DNA of 20,735 bases, taken from positions 1 to 20,735 of the forward strand of contig CAYZPW010000066.1 in NCBI GenBank assembly GCA_964480475.1. The letters run 5' to 3'. The stretch is from CAYZPW01 sp964480475. GTDB taxonomy: Bacteria > B130-G9. Made by a program: the position numbers and the translations under genes. Shown here piece after piece: positions 6,315 to 14,396 of the stretch; within the stretch, counting starts at the first letter, position 1, and each line of letters begins with the position of its first letter. The notes beneath the pieces are model-generated. The model was given only the letters and a program-made list of their open reading frames with translations, was not told the origin of the DNA and searched no databases.

Positions 6315-8459
6315 CTAGAAGATATGATGACTGACGATGAGGCCCGCAACGACGATGCTAACCATCGTCATTAGCTTGATGAGTATGTTGAGGCTTGGTC
6401 CAGCAGTGTCCTTGAAGGGGTCGCCGACGGTGTCGCCAATGACGGCGGCCTTATGCGTGTCGGAGCCCTTCTGGCCGTGCTCTTCGATGAATTTCTTGGC
6501 GTTGTCCCACATGCCGCCGGAGTTGGCCATGAAGACGGCCAGCGCAAAGCCAGTGCAAAGCGCCCCGCCGAGAAGGCCCATGACGCCCGGCACGCCCAAC
6601 ACCAGGCCGACCACAATCGGCGCAAGGATTGCCATTAGCGAGGGCAATAACATCTCGCGCTGCGCGCCTCTGGTTGATATCTCGACACAGGTCGCGTAGT
6701 CGGGTTCGGCCTTCCCTTCCAGGATGCCCTTGATCTCGCGGAACTGCCGACGGACTTCCTCCACCATTGCGCTGGCGGCGCGGCCCACGGCCTTGAGCGT
6801 CATCCCACAGAATGCGAACGCCAGCATCGCGCCAAGGAAAAGGCCGATGAGCACTTGAGGGTTCATGAGGTGAATGTGGTAGTAATCCATGAAGTTCTCA
6901 AGCGTGGCGCTCAAAACAGGGATCTCTTCCCCCATCAGCGTGAGCGTCTCTTCGCCAAGCCTGTGAAGACCTATCTTAACCTCCTCGATGTATGAGGCGA
7001 GAAGGGCAAGCGCGGTCAGGGCGGCAGAGCCGATAGCAAAGCCTTTGCCGGTTGCGGCGGTCGTATTGCCGAGGCTGTCGAGCGCGTCGGTTCGTTTTCG
7101 GACGAATTCCGGCTGTTTCGACATCTCCGCGTTGCCCCCGGCGTTGTCGGCGACCGGCCCGTATGCGTCGCTCGCAAGCGTGATTCCGAGCGTTGACAGC
7201 ATCCCGACGGCCGCGATGCCAATGCCGTAAAGCCCCATGGCCGGATTCCCAAACCCGCCCATCGCGCCATAGGCGCCAAGTGTCCCGAGCCCGACCGCGA
7301 GCACGGGGACAACCGTGGACAACATGCCGCTTCCGAGTCCCTCTATTATGACAGTGGCGGGTCCCGTCTTGGCCTGCTCAGCGACGCGCCTCGTTGGCTT
7401 GTAGGCATTCGACGTGTAGTATTCCGTGGACTTCCCAATGACAATCCCCACGGCCAGGCCGATGACGACCGCGAAGAAAACGCCGAAATGCTTCGGCAGA
7501 AGGAGCAGCACGATAAGAAACGATACAACGACCACAAGCAAGGAGCTCACGTTGATACCTCGGCCCAGTGCAGTTAGGAGCTTTCTCTGAGATTCCTCGC
7601 CGCTCGTCTTCACGAGGTAAACGCCGAAGATTGAGACTAATATCCCGGCGGCGGCAAGTGTCATCGGCGCGATCACGCCCTCTATCCCGAGTCCCGCGGC
7701 GACCCCGAGCGCGGCGGTGGCCAGTATCGAGCCGCAGTAGGACTCGTAGAGGTCGGCGCCCATTCCCGCCACGTCGCCCACGTTATCGCCCACGTTGTCG
7801 GCAATTGTGGCCGGATTGCGGGGATCGTCCTCGGGAATGCCCGCCTCGACCTTCCCCACGAGGTCAGCCCCAACATCCGCCGCCTTTGTGAATATGCCGC
7901 CGCCGACTCTGGCAAAAAGCGCCTGTGAACTCGCGCCCATCCCGAAGCAGAGCATCGTGGTCGTTACGATGTGCAGATCGTAGGCCATCCACTTCCTCAG
8001 GACTATGAACCATAAACTGATGTCGAGAAGGCCCAAACCCACGACGGTCAAGCCCATGACGGCCCCCGCTCGGAACGCGACGTTCAACCCGTCATTCAGC
8101 GAATGCTTAACGGCAAAGGTGGTTCGGGCGGAGGCATTTGTGGCCGTCTTCATGCCGATGAAGCCCGCAAACCCCGAGAAGAAGCCGCCCGTGAAAAACG
8201 CAAACGGAACCCAGGTGGATTGCATATCGAGCCAGGCCAGGAGACCCAGGCCCACGCCCGCGCACACGAAGAAGATGGCCACCACCTTATACTGCTGTTT
8301 GAGATACGCCATCGCGCCCTGTCGCACGTGCTCCGCGATCTTGACCATTGCCGGCTCGCCCTCGCTCATTCTCATAATCTGGCGATAGAACCGGTAGGCA
8401 AAAATCAGCGCAATAACCGAACCGACGGGCGCGACCCAGAAAAGACTTTCAGCGCTCAT
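6315..8459 (-). CDS. hppA: Membrane-bound ion-pumping pyrophosphatase, K+-dependent type
   Basis: 714 aa from the preferred start. It couples hydrolysis of pyrophosphate to pumping of H+ and/or Na+ across the cytoplasmic membrane. Family motifs are complete: FTKAADVGADLVGKVEAGIP (about 190-209), the catalytic DNVGDNVGD (221-229), AYGPVADNAGGNAEM (432-446), and near the C-terminus GDTVGDPFKDTAGPS. About 16 hydrophobic helices are visible. In GNTTAATGKGFAIGSA the position that is Lys in K+-independent enzymes is Ala (A468, with G471), which by established knowledge marks the K+-dependent group. Whether it pumps H+, Na+ or both cannot be read with confidence. ATG at 8459 gives the usual N-terminus (MSAESLFW), with AGGGGG 11 bases upstream. 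An in-frame GTG at 8486 would add nine residues but has no ribosome-binding site. Confidence 0.96.
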   Translation of the reverse strand: MSAESLFWVAPVGSVIALIFAYRFYRQIMRMSEGEPAMVKIAEHVRQGAMAYLKQQYKVVAIFFVCAGVGLGLLAWLDMQSTWVPFAFFTGGFFSGFAGFIGMKTATNASARTTFAVKHSLNDGLNVAFRAGAVMGLTVVGLGLLDISLWFIVLRKWMAYDLHIVTTTMLCFGMGASSQALFARVGGGIFTKAADVGADLVGKVEAGIPEDDPRNPATIADNVGDNVGDVAGMGADLYESYCGSILATAALGVAAGLGIEGVIAPMTLAAAGILVSIFGVYLVKTSGEESQRKLLTALGRGINVSSLLVVVVSFLIVLLLLPKHFGVFFAVVIGLAVGIVIGKSTEYYTSNAYKPTRRVAEQAKTGPATVIIEGLGSGMLSTVVPVLAVGLGTLGAYGAMGGFGNPAMGLYGIGIAAVGMLSTLGITLASDAYGPVADNAGGNAEMSKQPEFVRKRTDALDSLGNTTAATGKGFAIGSAALTALALLASYIEEVKIGLHRLGEETLTLMGEEIPVLSATLENFMDYYHIHLMNPQVLIGLFLGAMLAFAFCGMTLKAVGRAASAMVEEVRRQFREIKGILEGKAEPDYATCVEISTRGAQREMLLPSLMAILAPIVVGLVLGVPGVMGLLGGALCTGFALAVFMANSGGMWDNAKKFIEEHGQKGSDTHKAAVIGDTVGDPFKDTAGPSLNILIKLMTMVSIVVAGLIVSHHIF

Positions 8460-8812
8460 CGTCGCGCAAACCCCCTGGAGACTCACAATAACATTTCATA
8501 AACAAGAGAAAAGGCGAAGCAAAAGCTGCATCGTCATACCGACAACACCAATCCACTTGATAGTATATCATCGACACTATACTGCAACATCCTTAACGAG
8601 AGGAGTTTCCCCAAAGGGCGAAATGAAAGAATCCTCCTTTTCAGCCGATGTAGCCATAGGCTTTCAGCTGCCATAACTCTTCGAGCTGCTATGGCGAAGG
8701 AGGCACTATGGTGAAGTCTGCCGTTCGCGGCGGGCGAACTGAACAAGGCTCGGCAGCTCAGCGGTGCCCACACCTTCACGGGAGGGAGGCGAAAAGGCAA
8801 TTGTCATACATT

Positions 8813-8881
8813 GAGTTCATCGGCAAGCCATTCAGCCCGGAAGCCCTGCTGAGGAAGGTTAGGGAAGTTCTGGACAAATAG
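8813..8881 (+). pseudogene. 3' remnant of a response-regulator receiver (or hybrid kinase) gene
   Basis: A short frame reads FIGKPFSPEALLRKVREV then LDK and a TAG stop at 8879-8881. This matches the last strand and helix of a receiver domain, with the conserved Lys-Pro-Phe, and is typical of the C-terminal end of hybrid histidine kinases. Upstream of about 8807 the frame no longer resembles a receiver and no start is present, so the rest of the gene is lost or scrambled. It lies about 580 bases before a polysaccharide operon that has two receiver proteins and no kinase. Confidence 0.6.
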
Positions 8882-9080
8882 ACCTCCGGCAGCACCGTGG
8901 AAATGGGGCTTCCACTGCTGGACCGTCCAGGACATCAGCTGCTAGGTTCCGCCAAGCCGGAGACGTAGCAGGTCAATATAAGATCCCTGGCGGTTGCCTC
9001 GGGAGTTTTCGTATTCTTTGGTCTTGATTCTCCAGGTTCTTGGCTGTTCGGCTTGGTTTGTAGCGAGGGGAAAGCATGAT

Positions 9081-9127
9081 CCGTGGGTTGCACCCATGGC
9101 TACCCACATGATGCCCTTTCAGGGCAT
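9081..9127 (+). repeat. Two-hairpin intergenic repeat module, copy 3
   Basis: First hairpin ccgtgggttgcacccatgg (9081-9099, 7-bp stem with one G-T pair), spacer CTACCCACATG, second hairpin atgccctttcagggcat (9111-9127, 6-bp stem, TTTCA loop). It has the same order and near-identical spacer as copy 2 at 2144-2190. Confidence 0.65.
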
Positions 9128-9242
9128 TGAAGCATCACTCTCGAACACTCCCCGTCTGCCGCCCAGAATCCCTCAAACTCAGCCGGGCAGCAACTTGCAG
9201 GCCCCCAGGGCATACTATTACGAAAACTCCTCGTCGTCTCAC

Positions 9243-9271
9243 TTGACACTTGGGGCTTCTTGAGTCATATT
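9243..9271 (+). promoter_or_regulatory. Sigma70-like promoter upstream of the polysaccharide locus
   Basis: TTGACA (9243-9248, perfect -35) and CATATT (9266-9271, four of six -10 matches) are separated by 17 bases. Transcription would start near 9278, about 180 bases before the first gene at 9460, and so could drive the operon. The prediction is by eye only. Confidence 0.4.
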
Positions 9272-9459
9272 ACTTTTGACAGTCGAGTGAATGGCAAAGC
9301 TAACGCTTTCACTGCGGGCAGTGAGACGTTGATGTACGAGCTTCGCGGTCCACCCGGCGCTTGGAGTAATCGATGGGTCAAGAAAGCGACGCCATCGCTT
9401 GATGCCAGGAAGAAGCAGGCGAAGTCTTAACGAATTGATGACCTTTTACAGGTGGTAGG

Positions 9460-10416
9460 ATGGTCCTGATAGTATGTGTCGATGACAATGAGACGATGCT
9501 TGACCTAACGGCTGATATTCTGCGCCTCGAGAGGTCCGAGTGCGACATACACGCATTTGTGTCGCCCAAGCAGGCGCTCAGCTTCATAAAGGAAAGAGGT
9601 TGCGACTTACTCCTAACCGATTTCTCAATGCCCATAATGAATGGCGTAGAACTGATCACGCAAGTCAAGACGCTGAGCCATAGCACGTATTGCATTCTGG
9701 TTACGGGTAGTAGCCCTTACGCATTGAGGGAGCATTACCCGGGGGACGTTTTCGAGGGTCTTCTGAAGAAGCCTTATTCCTACAGGGAGTTACTCTCGCT
9801 AATTGACGTAGGTCTCAGGGTGAGAGAGGAGAGCCTGGCGAAACAAGAGGCAAAGGTTCCGGCAGCGGAAGCGCTGGCCGAGCCCTCTGGGATCAGTCGC
9901 GACTCTGCTGTGCGTGAGGCTCGCGCATTTTTGGGAAGAGTCTGGGAAGAGGCAGACCTTGCCTCGCCACCCATGGATGTAGAATACGGGTGTCAGACAC
10001 CCGGGTATTTCGCGGTTAGAGTCAAAGAGGAGATCGACAGAGCGATAAGATATTCCCGTTCTCTCACAATAGTTAAAATCGACCTTGACGACCTAACACA
10101 GGCTCGAGCCGAGCTTGGTCTGGCGCAGGACGCTGATCTGGCCAAGATGGTCCTTCGGATTATCACTCCTAATCTGAGAAGCTCGGACCTGGTCACGTAT
10201 CGACACCCGTGGATTCTTCTGCTGTTGCCGGAGACGACAAGTGACGCTAAGCAGCACGTGATTCAGCGACTTGCAGGCAGCCTTAGGTCACGGGGCATCC
10301 TCGTCGCGAAGGGCCGGGAAGGAAAACCTGGCTTGGCGTTCTCGTCTCGCACCTACTCTTCTGAACGACAGGTTGAGCGGGAGCCTTGTAAAGAGGAGCT
10401 TAATCCTGGCGCGTGA
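9460..10416 (+). CDS. Response regulator with C-terminal degenerate GGDEF domain
   Basis: 318 aa, cytoplasmic. Residues 1-118 are a receiver domain with all key residues: D8/D9, phospho-acceptor D54, T82 and K104-P105. A linker (120-175) leads to a GGDEF-like fold (about 183-300): YFAVRVKEEIDRAIRYSRSL, then KIDLDD, then SDLV and LLLPET around the active site. The GGDEF signature itself is replaced by RHPWIL (H249), so cyclic-di-GMP synthesis is not expected; it may bind a nucleotide or a partner instead. The C-terminal end of the GGDEF fold is missing in this frame, and a stretch resembling it occurs in the +1 frame after 10395. The ATG at 9460 follows AGGTGG. It opens the polysaccharide locus, so a role in controlling that locus is likely but inferred. 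Confidence 0.85.
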   Translation: MVLIVCVDDNETMLDLTADILRLERSECDIHAFVSPKQALSFIKERGCDLLLTDFSMPIMNGVELITQVKTLSHSTYCILVTGSSPYALREHYPGDVFEGLLKKPYSYRELLSLIDVGLRVREESLAKQEAKVPAAEALAEPSGISRDSAVREARAFLGRVWEEADLASPPMDVEYGCQTPGYFAVRVKEEIDRAIRYSRSLTIVKIDLDDLTQARAELGLAQDADLAKMVLRIITPNLRSSDLVTYRHPWILLLLPETTSDAKQHVIQRLAGSLRSRGILVAKGREGKPGLAFSSRTYSSERQVEREPCKEELNPGA

Positions 10417-10677
10417 CCACTCCGCTCTAGGCGTATTGTCTGTGGACTCCAACGCCGAGTGATATTCCAACAAGCCGTTCTGTCTCCAAACCAAGCCCGA
10501 AGTCCCTACGGATGCCGCCTTCTTACGCGACAAGCAACTTGAGGAATCTCGTGAGGCGCAATACTGTATGGTTCGGAGAACGTCAGCGGATGGCGCCATT
10601 CAACTCATCGTGGAAAACGCTGCCGGTTTAGTGCCAAGTGCTGAGCAGACGATTGGTCATAGCAATGTGGAACGGTC
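10417..10677. other. Short intergenic region, possible frameshifted GGDEF tail
   Basis: These 261 bases separate the response regulator from the outer-membrane protein gene. The left 45 bases, read in the +1 frame relative to the upstream gene, continue SLILARDHSALGVLSVDSN (10394 onwards, stop at 10460-10462), which resembles the final helix of GGDEF domains. The rest shows no recognisable gene, and no clear terminator or promoter is seen. Confidence 0.4.
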
Positions 10678-11886
10678 ATGTGCTTGAGAGCTAGACTCTC
10701 AATTGCGATAGCGTTGTTGTTTTTCGCCTTGAGTTCCGTGTGTGCCGCGCAAGGGTCGATATCTTTCAAGACCAGTCTGGAGATAAGCGGCAGATACGAG
10801 CGCAATCCCTGGCTCGTCAGCGATATCGAGAAGGAAGGCGAGGACTACGTTAAGGAGGCCTACGTAGTTCAGTATTCCCCAGGAATAGGGGTTGACTATG
10901 CGGCAGATTTCGGCGACTTCGGCCTGGCCTACAAGCCTTACTACGAGACGTATTACGGCTCGGGACGCAAGCGCCGCTCGAACATGGCCCATGAAGGACA
11001 TTTGGCCGCCCAGCTGTACTTCACAGACAAGCTATCACTGATACTACATGATGGATTAACCGACTCTGTCGTGGGTACTGCGACGTGGTCTGACGATCCG
11101 AACCTTGACAGACGCTACACCGAAAACTCCACCCAAGAGAGTATCCGATACACCCCGGGCTCCAGACTGATTCTGACCGTCGGCCATAGATCAGAGGGCA
11201 TTTGGAACCGGAGAGTTGGGGACAAGTCTGGCGACAAGGAGCAGAACTTCGCATTAGGGAGTGTCGGCTATACGTTTGGCAGGGCGACTGAGGTTGGGGT
11301 TACCGGGGACTGGGGCCTAATCGATTGCGAGACGCCCGACCGATACGACGATAGACACGAGTATTCGGTAAGGGGCTACGTTGAACAACGGCTTGGCGCA
11401 ATAGACACCGATGTGAGGGCTGAGGGGGGCGTCGTGACAACCGAATACAAGCGTGAGAGCGAGCTTGAAGACGTCCGGGCCATAAGGTCGAGCTTCAGCG
11501 GGTCTTTGAGCGTCAGGAGAGTCTTGGGGGAGGACACCAGTGCTGAGGTAGTAGCCAGCTCCGCCTATGAGTCAAGCGACGTCTGGGCTGGAGAGTTCTA
11601 CAAAAGTACTAACATCCGTGCATCAGTGCGGCACGTGTTCCTAGGCCGGGTCGAGGCGATGTTCGAGGGCGGAGTCGAGCGGCGCAGATACTCAGAGGAA
11701 AGCGCGCGAAGGGACTATGCTTATCGGGTTTCCGCGACGGCGGGGTACAAGCTCTTCAAGTGGTTGTCTTTGAGGGTGGGCTATACTTTTGCCAAAGTTG
11801 ACTCGACAATGGAAACATACGAGTATGAGAATCAACAACCCGTGGTAGAAGCTTCTCTCAATCTCGGGTATTCGTTTTCAAGATAA
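10678..11886 (+). CDS. Outer-membrane beta-barrel protein of the polysaccharide locus
   Basis: 402 aa. Residues 1-24 are a signal peptide (basic MCLRAR, hydrophobic core, cleavage near CAA-QG). The mature part alternates polar and hydrophobic residues with many Tyr, Gly, Arg and Glu, for instance FGLAYKPYYETYYG and LSLRVGYTFAKV, and ends NLGYSFSR, all typical of transmembrane beta-strands. No cysteines occur after the signal region. Proteins of this build sit in many exopolysaccharide loci of diderm bacteria (the exosortase-associated type is one example) and are thought to act as an outer-membrane porin or anchor for export; no catalytic motif is present. The ATG at 10678 has a weak GGAA ribosome-binding site. 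The next gene, a Wza-like lipoprotein, begins 44 bases on. Confidence 0.8.
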   Translation: MCLRARLSIAIALLFFALSSVCAAQGSISFKTSLEISGRYERNPWLVSDIEKEGEDYVKEAYVVQYSPGIGVDYAADFGDFGLAYKPYYETYYGSGRKRRSNMAHEGHLAAQLYFTDKLSLILHDGLTDSVVGTATWSDDPNLDRRYTENSTQESIRYTPGSRLILTVGHRSEGIWNRRVGDKSGDKEQNFALGSVGYTFGRATEVGVTGDWGLIDCETPDRYDDRHEYSVRGYVEQRLGAIDTDVRAEGGVVTTEYKRESELEDVRAIRSSFSGSLSVRRVLGEDTSAEVVASSAYESSDVWAGEFYKSTNIRASVRHVFLGRVEAMFEGGVERRRYSEESARRDYAYRVSATAGYKLFKWLSLRVGYTFAKVDSTMETYEYENQQPVVEASLNLGYSFSR

Positions 11887-11930
11887 GTTCGCGATTTTCG
11901 GTTTCAGAAGTTCCGGAGGGAGCATCTGTT

Positions 11931-12920
11931 TTGGGTAGAACGTTCATTGCGGGTGTGTTGTGTTTGATGGCTCTCCTGGGGGTATTGGGTTGCCGCCACC
12001 AGCCGCCCGAGTTGGAGCCCGCGGAGATCGCGGATACCAGCGCTGTTCCGTCTCATTTTTCACCGGTCACGATCGCGGCGCCTCTCAACACGGATGTGTC
12101 TGACAAAACCTACAGGCTCGGTCCCGAAGACGAGCTTTCAGTTGTGATTCGCGCGAAGGGGGGATACAGGGAGGCGGTAGATGTTACGGTTCTTGCTCAG
12201 GGCACAGTCATGCTTCCGATGGTTAATGAGGTAGGGGCCGCCGGCTTGACGCTTTCGGAGTTGTCCGAGGAGATCGAGAGGCTGCTCGGAAAAGACTATC
12301 TCGTTTCACCCAAAGTCTTTGTGACGCTCAAGAGGCGGATGAGCCACGAGATCTCGCTCGTCGGCGAGATCGCTAGGACCGGAACGTATAATCTTCAGGC
12401 AGAGACAGAGCTTCTTAAGGACGTGATAACCCGGGCTGGGGGGCCGTTGGGCGGGTTCAACAAGACGGTTTTTCTCATAAGGAATCCCAGTTCGGTTGAG
12501 GGTAGAGAGCTACCACAGAAGCCCGAACGCTACACAGTCAATCTGCTGGACTTGATGAACGACACAAAGGGAGAACTGAACGTTCCGGTCAAGACAGGTG
12601 ACACAATCTACGTCCTATCTGGCGAGCTGGCGGCTGAGTTCTCTGGTTTGGAGCGGGGTCACATCCTTGTATTTGGTCAGGTCAAGAATCCTGGGATTGT
12701 GCCATACTCGAAGGGTCTGACGGTGCTTCGAGCCATCCTGAAGGCTGGCAATTTCACCGAGGGCGCCGCGAGATCACGAGTTCAAGTCAAGAGGACAATC
12801 AACGGTAAGGTGATTACTTTGAAAGTGAATATCAACCGAATTATAGAGGACGGGGACCAAAGCGCAGACCTGTTGTTGGAGCCGGGCGACGTTGTCCGCG
12901 TTCCTCGTTCCATATTCTAG
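11931..12920 (+). CDS. Polysaccharide export lipoprotein (Wza-like, SLBB domains)
   Basis: 329 aa. The N-terminus has a hydrophobic signal ending in VLGC (C21), a plausible lipobox, so the protein should be lipid-anchored to the outer membrane. Residues 55-135 are the polysaccharide-export domain (TYRLGPEDELSVVIRAKGGY, then VMLPMVNEVGAAGLTLSEL). Two SLBB domains follow: about 140-220 (ISLVGEIARTGTYNL) and about 238-325 (ILVFGQVKNPGIVPYSKGL, then LLLEPGDVVRVP). Family members form the ring-shaped periplasmic/outer-membrane channel for capsule or exopolysaccharide. The start is TTG at 11931 with GGAGGG ten bases upstream; no ATG in frame keeps the signal peptide. It is shorter than E. coli Wza, lacking the long C-terminal extension. 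It works with the Wzz-like protein encoded next. Confidence 0.93.
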   Translation: MGRTFIAGVLCLMALLGVLGCRHQPPELEPAEIADTSAVPSHFSPVTIAAPLNTDVSDKTYRLGPEDELSVVIRAKGGYREAVDVTVLAQGTVMLPMVNEVGAAGLTLSELSEEIERLLGKDYLVSPKVFVTLKRRMSHEISLVGEIARTGTYNLQAETELLKDVITRAGGPLGGFNKTVFLIRNPSSVEGRELPQKPERYTVNLLDLMNDTKGELNVPVKTGDTIYVLSGELAAEFSGLERGHILVFGQVKNPGIVPYSKGLTVLRAILKAGNFTEGAARSRVQVKRTINGKVITLKVNINRIIEDGDQSADLLLEPGDVVRVPRSIF

Positions 12921-12944
12921 CTTTGATGCATCGTGGAGGAGTCA

Positions 12945-14396
12945 ATGGCCGCGCGGGATGATTCTCAGGAGGTTAACCTCAGGCAGTATCTGGCAGTAGT
13001 CCGCCAGAAGTACTGGCTTATCATCCTCTCGGTTGTAGTTGCGGTTGTCCCATCCGCGATTGTCCTTGTGAGAGAAAGACCGGTTTATGAGGCCATGTCA
13101 ACTGTCTTGATTGAGCAGGGCCAGGCTGCGATGGATGAGAAGGGTCCCGGGGCGCTAGGGATTGATCCCGAGATAGAGGAGGCTCTGCTTTTTACCAAGC
13201 CCGTGATGAGTTCCGTGCTGAATAGGCTCGATCCTTACTTCGACGGTCTTTCAGAGAGCCACAAAGTGGCTCGCATCGCGGCGTTCAAATCGAGAATTGG
13301 GATGAGTTTCCACAAGAGCAAGGGCTACGGGTCCTCTGGCGCTGGGCTGGTCGAAATCACGGCAAAGGCGTCTGTTCCCGCTGAGGCGGCTAAGATAGCC
13401 AATATCGTCACGCAGACTTATATAGACAAGACGCGGGAACGGGAACTAGCGGAGTCGAACGCCTGGATGAATTGGTTCGGCGAGCAGCTTTTTCAGATGC
13501 GTCAAAAGGTAACGAAGGCTGAGGAGAAGTTCCAGGCCTACAAGCTGGAAAAGGGCATCATCGGCCTCAATGAGCGTAAGAATGAGCTAGCATCGAAAAT
13601 GGGGACGGCGTCAAGCGGCCATCTGCAAACTCGGTTGGAGCGGTTGGACGCGGAACTCGCGCTCTCCGCGCTGCAAAAGGCACTGGCTCAGGGGCCTGTC
13701 GCTGCAACGCCGGCCTTCGCTAGCCATGGCTCTGCCGCCATAACCTCTCTTAAGTCGGAGCTTGACGGGGTGAAAGCCCAGCTGAAGGAGAAGCTGAGCG
13801 TATTCAAGCCGAAGCATCCAGTTATTGCTGACCTCAAAGAGAAGATAAGACTGGTCAAGGCCCGGCTGGAGAGCCAAGAGCGGGAGATAATCAGGACCCA
13901 ACAGAACAGGGTCCAGAGCCTGAAGGCCAGCGAGGCGTCCCTGGCCAGCACGCTGGAGGCGTATAAGGAGGAAGTTCAGAAGCTCAACACAGTGGAGCTG
14001 CAATACTCAATTCTTGAGCGAGAGGTTGCCAGCTCGCGAGAGTTATACGATCTCTTCGTGGAGCGGCGGAAGAGAATCGCTATCGACAGCGGCGTCAGCA
14101 GACGGCGGATGAGCGTAGTGGAGCCCGCAATTGCCTCGAAGAATCCGGCCCCCAAGAAGTTGAGCGTCAAGCTCCTCGTAGCATCGGTAATCGGTCTGAT
14201 AATCGGCACCGGCCTGGCGTTTCTTATCGACTACCTTGAGATGACATACAAGACGCCAGAGGATATTGAGCGGCACCTGGGGCTATGGGTGGTCGGGGTG
14301 ATTCCCAGGTTCGAGCCGAAGACGGAACCTGTTCTCTGCTTTTCTAACGTTGTAGCGAGTCAGGCACAAAAGAGGCGGCGGAGAGATAAAAAGTGA
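12945..14396 (+). CDS. Wzz/CpsC-type polysaccharide co-polymerase (chain-length determinant)
   Basis: 483 aa from ATG at 12945, chosen because GGAGGA lies four bases before it; a GTG at 12933 is in frame but would bury that site. Membrane helices are at about 24-42 and 410-430. Between them is a periplasmic region starting RPVYEAMSTVLIEQG, with long alpha-helical coiled-coil stretches (about 165-215 and 275-370) and, before the second helix, the PxxP-like segment KNPAPKKLSVK. This is the Wzz/GNVR plan. After helix two there is a 50-residue cytoplasmic tail (MTYKTPEDIERHLGLWVVGV) like those that touch BY-kinases, but no kinase domain. It sets polymer length and bridges polymerase and Wza channel. 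It overlaps the kinase gene by 4 bases (GTGA), so the two are surely co-translated. Confidence 0.92.
   Translation: MAARDDSQEVNLRQYLAVVRQKYWLIILSVVVAVVPSAIVLVRERPVYEAMSTVLIEQGQAAMDEKGPGALGIDPEIEEALLFTKPVMSSVLNRLDPYFDGLSESHKVARIAAFKSRIGMSFHKSKGYGSSGAGLVEITAKASVPAEAAKIANIVTQTYIDKTRERELAESNAWMNWFGEQLFQMRQKVTKAEEKFQAYKLEKGIIGLNERKNELASKMGTASSGHLQTRLERLDAELALSALQKALAQGPVAATPAFASHGSAAITSLKSELDGVKAQLKEKLSVFKPKHPVIADLKEKIRLVKARLESQEREIIRTQQNRVQSLKASEASLASTLEAYKEEVQKLNTVELQYSILEREVASSRELYDLFVERRKRIAIDSGVSRRRMSVVEPAIASKNPAPKKLSVKLLVASVIGLIIGTGLAFLIDYLEMTYKTPEDIERHLGLWVVGVIPRFEPKTEPVLCFSNVVASQAQKRRRRDKK

Larger units (their letters stand above)
8460..9459. other. 1-kb intergenic region with gene and repeat remnants
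   Basis: This divergent gap separates the minus-strand pyrophosphatase from the plus-strand polysaccharide locus. It contains no intact gene. It holds an imperfect hairpin built on gccata/tatggc (8670-8695), the 3' scrap of a receiver gene (8813-8881), a hairpin gtggaa/ttccac (8897-8915), a two-hairpin repeat module (9081-9127), a promoter-like pair (9243-9271) and a 47-codon open frame (9287-9430). The pyrophosphatase promoter must lie at the left end; I see only a weak match on the minus strand. Confidence 0.55.

Noticed and set aside
8534..8800. An 88-residue minus-strand open frame upstream of the pyrophosphatase gene
   Set aside because: It crosses a hairpin repeat (8670-8695), has no recognisable motif and no ribosome-binding site.
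10678..12920. Exosortase/PEP-CTERM-type locus
   Set aside because: The outer-membrane and export proteins are of a kind found in such loci, but no exosortase gene or PEP-CTERM substrate occurs in the window, so the label is not supported.
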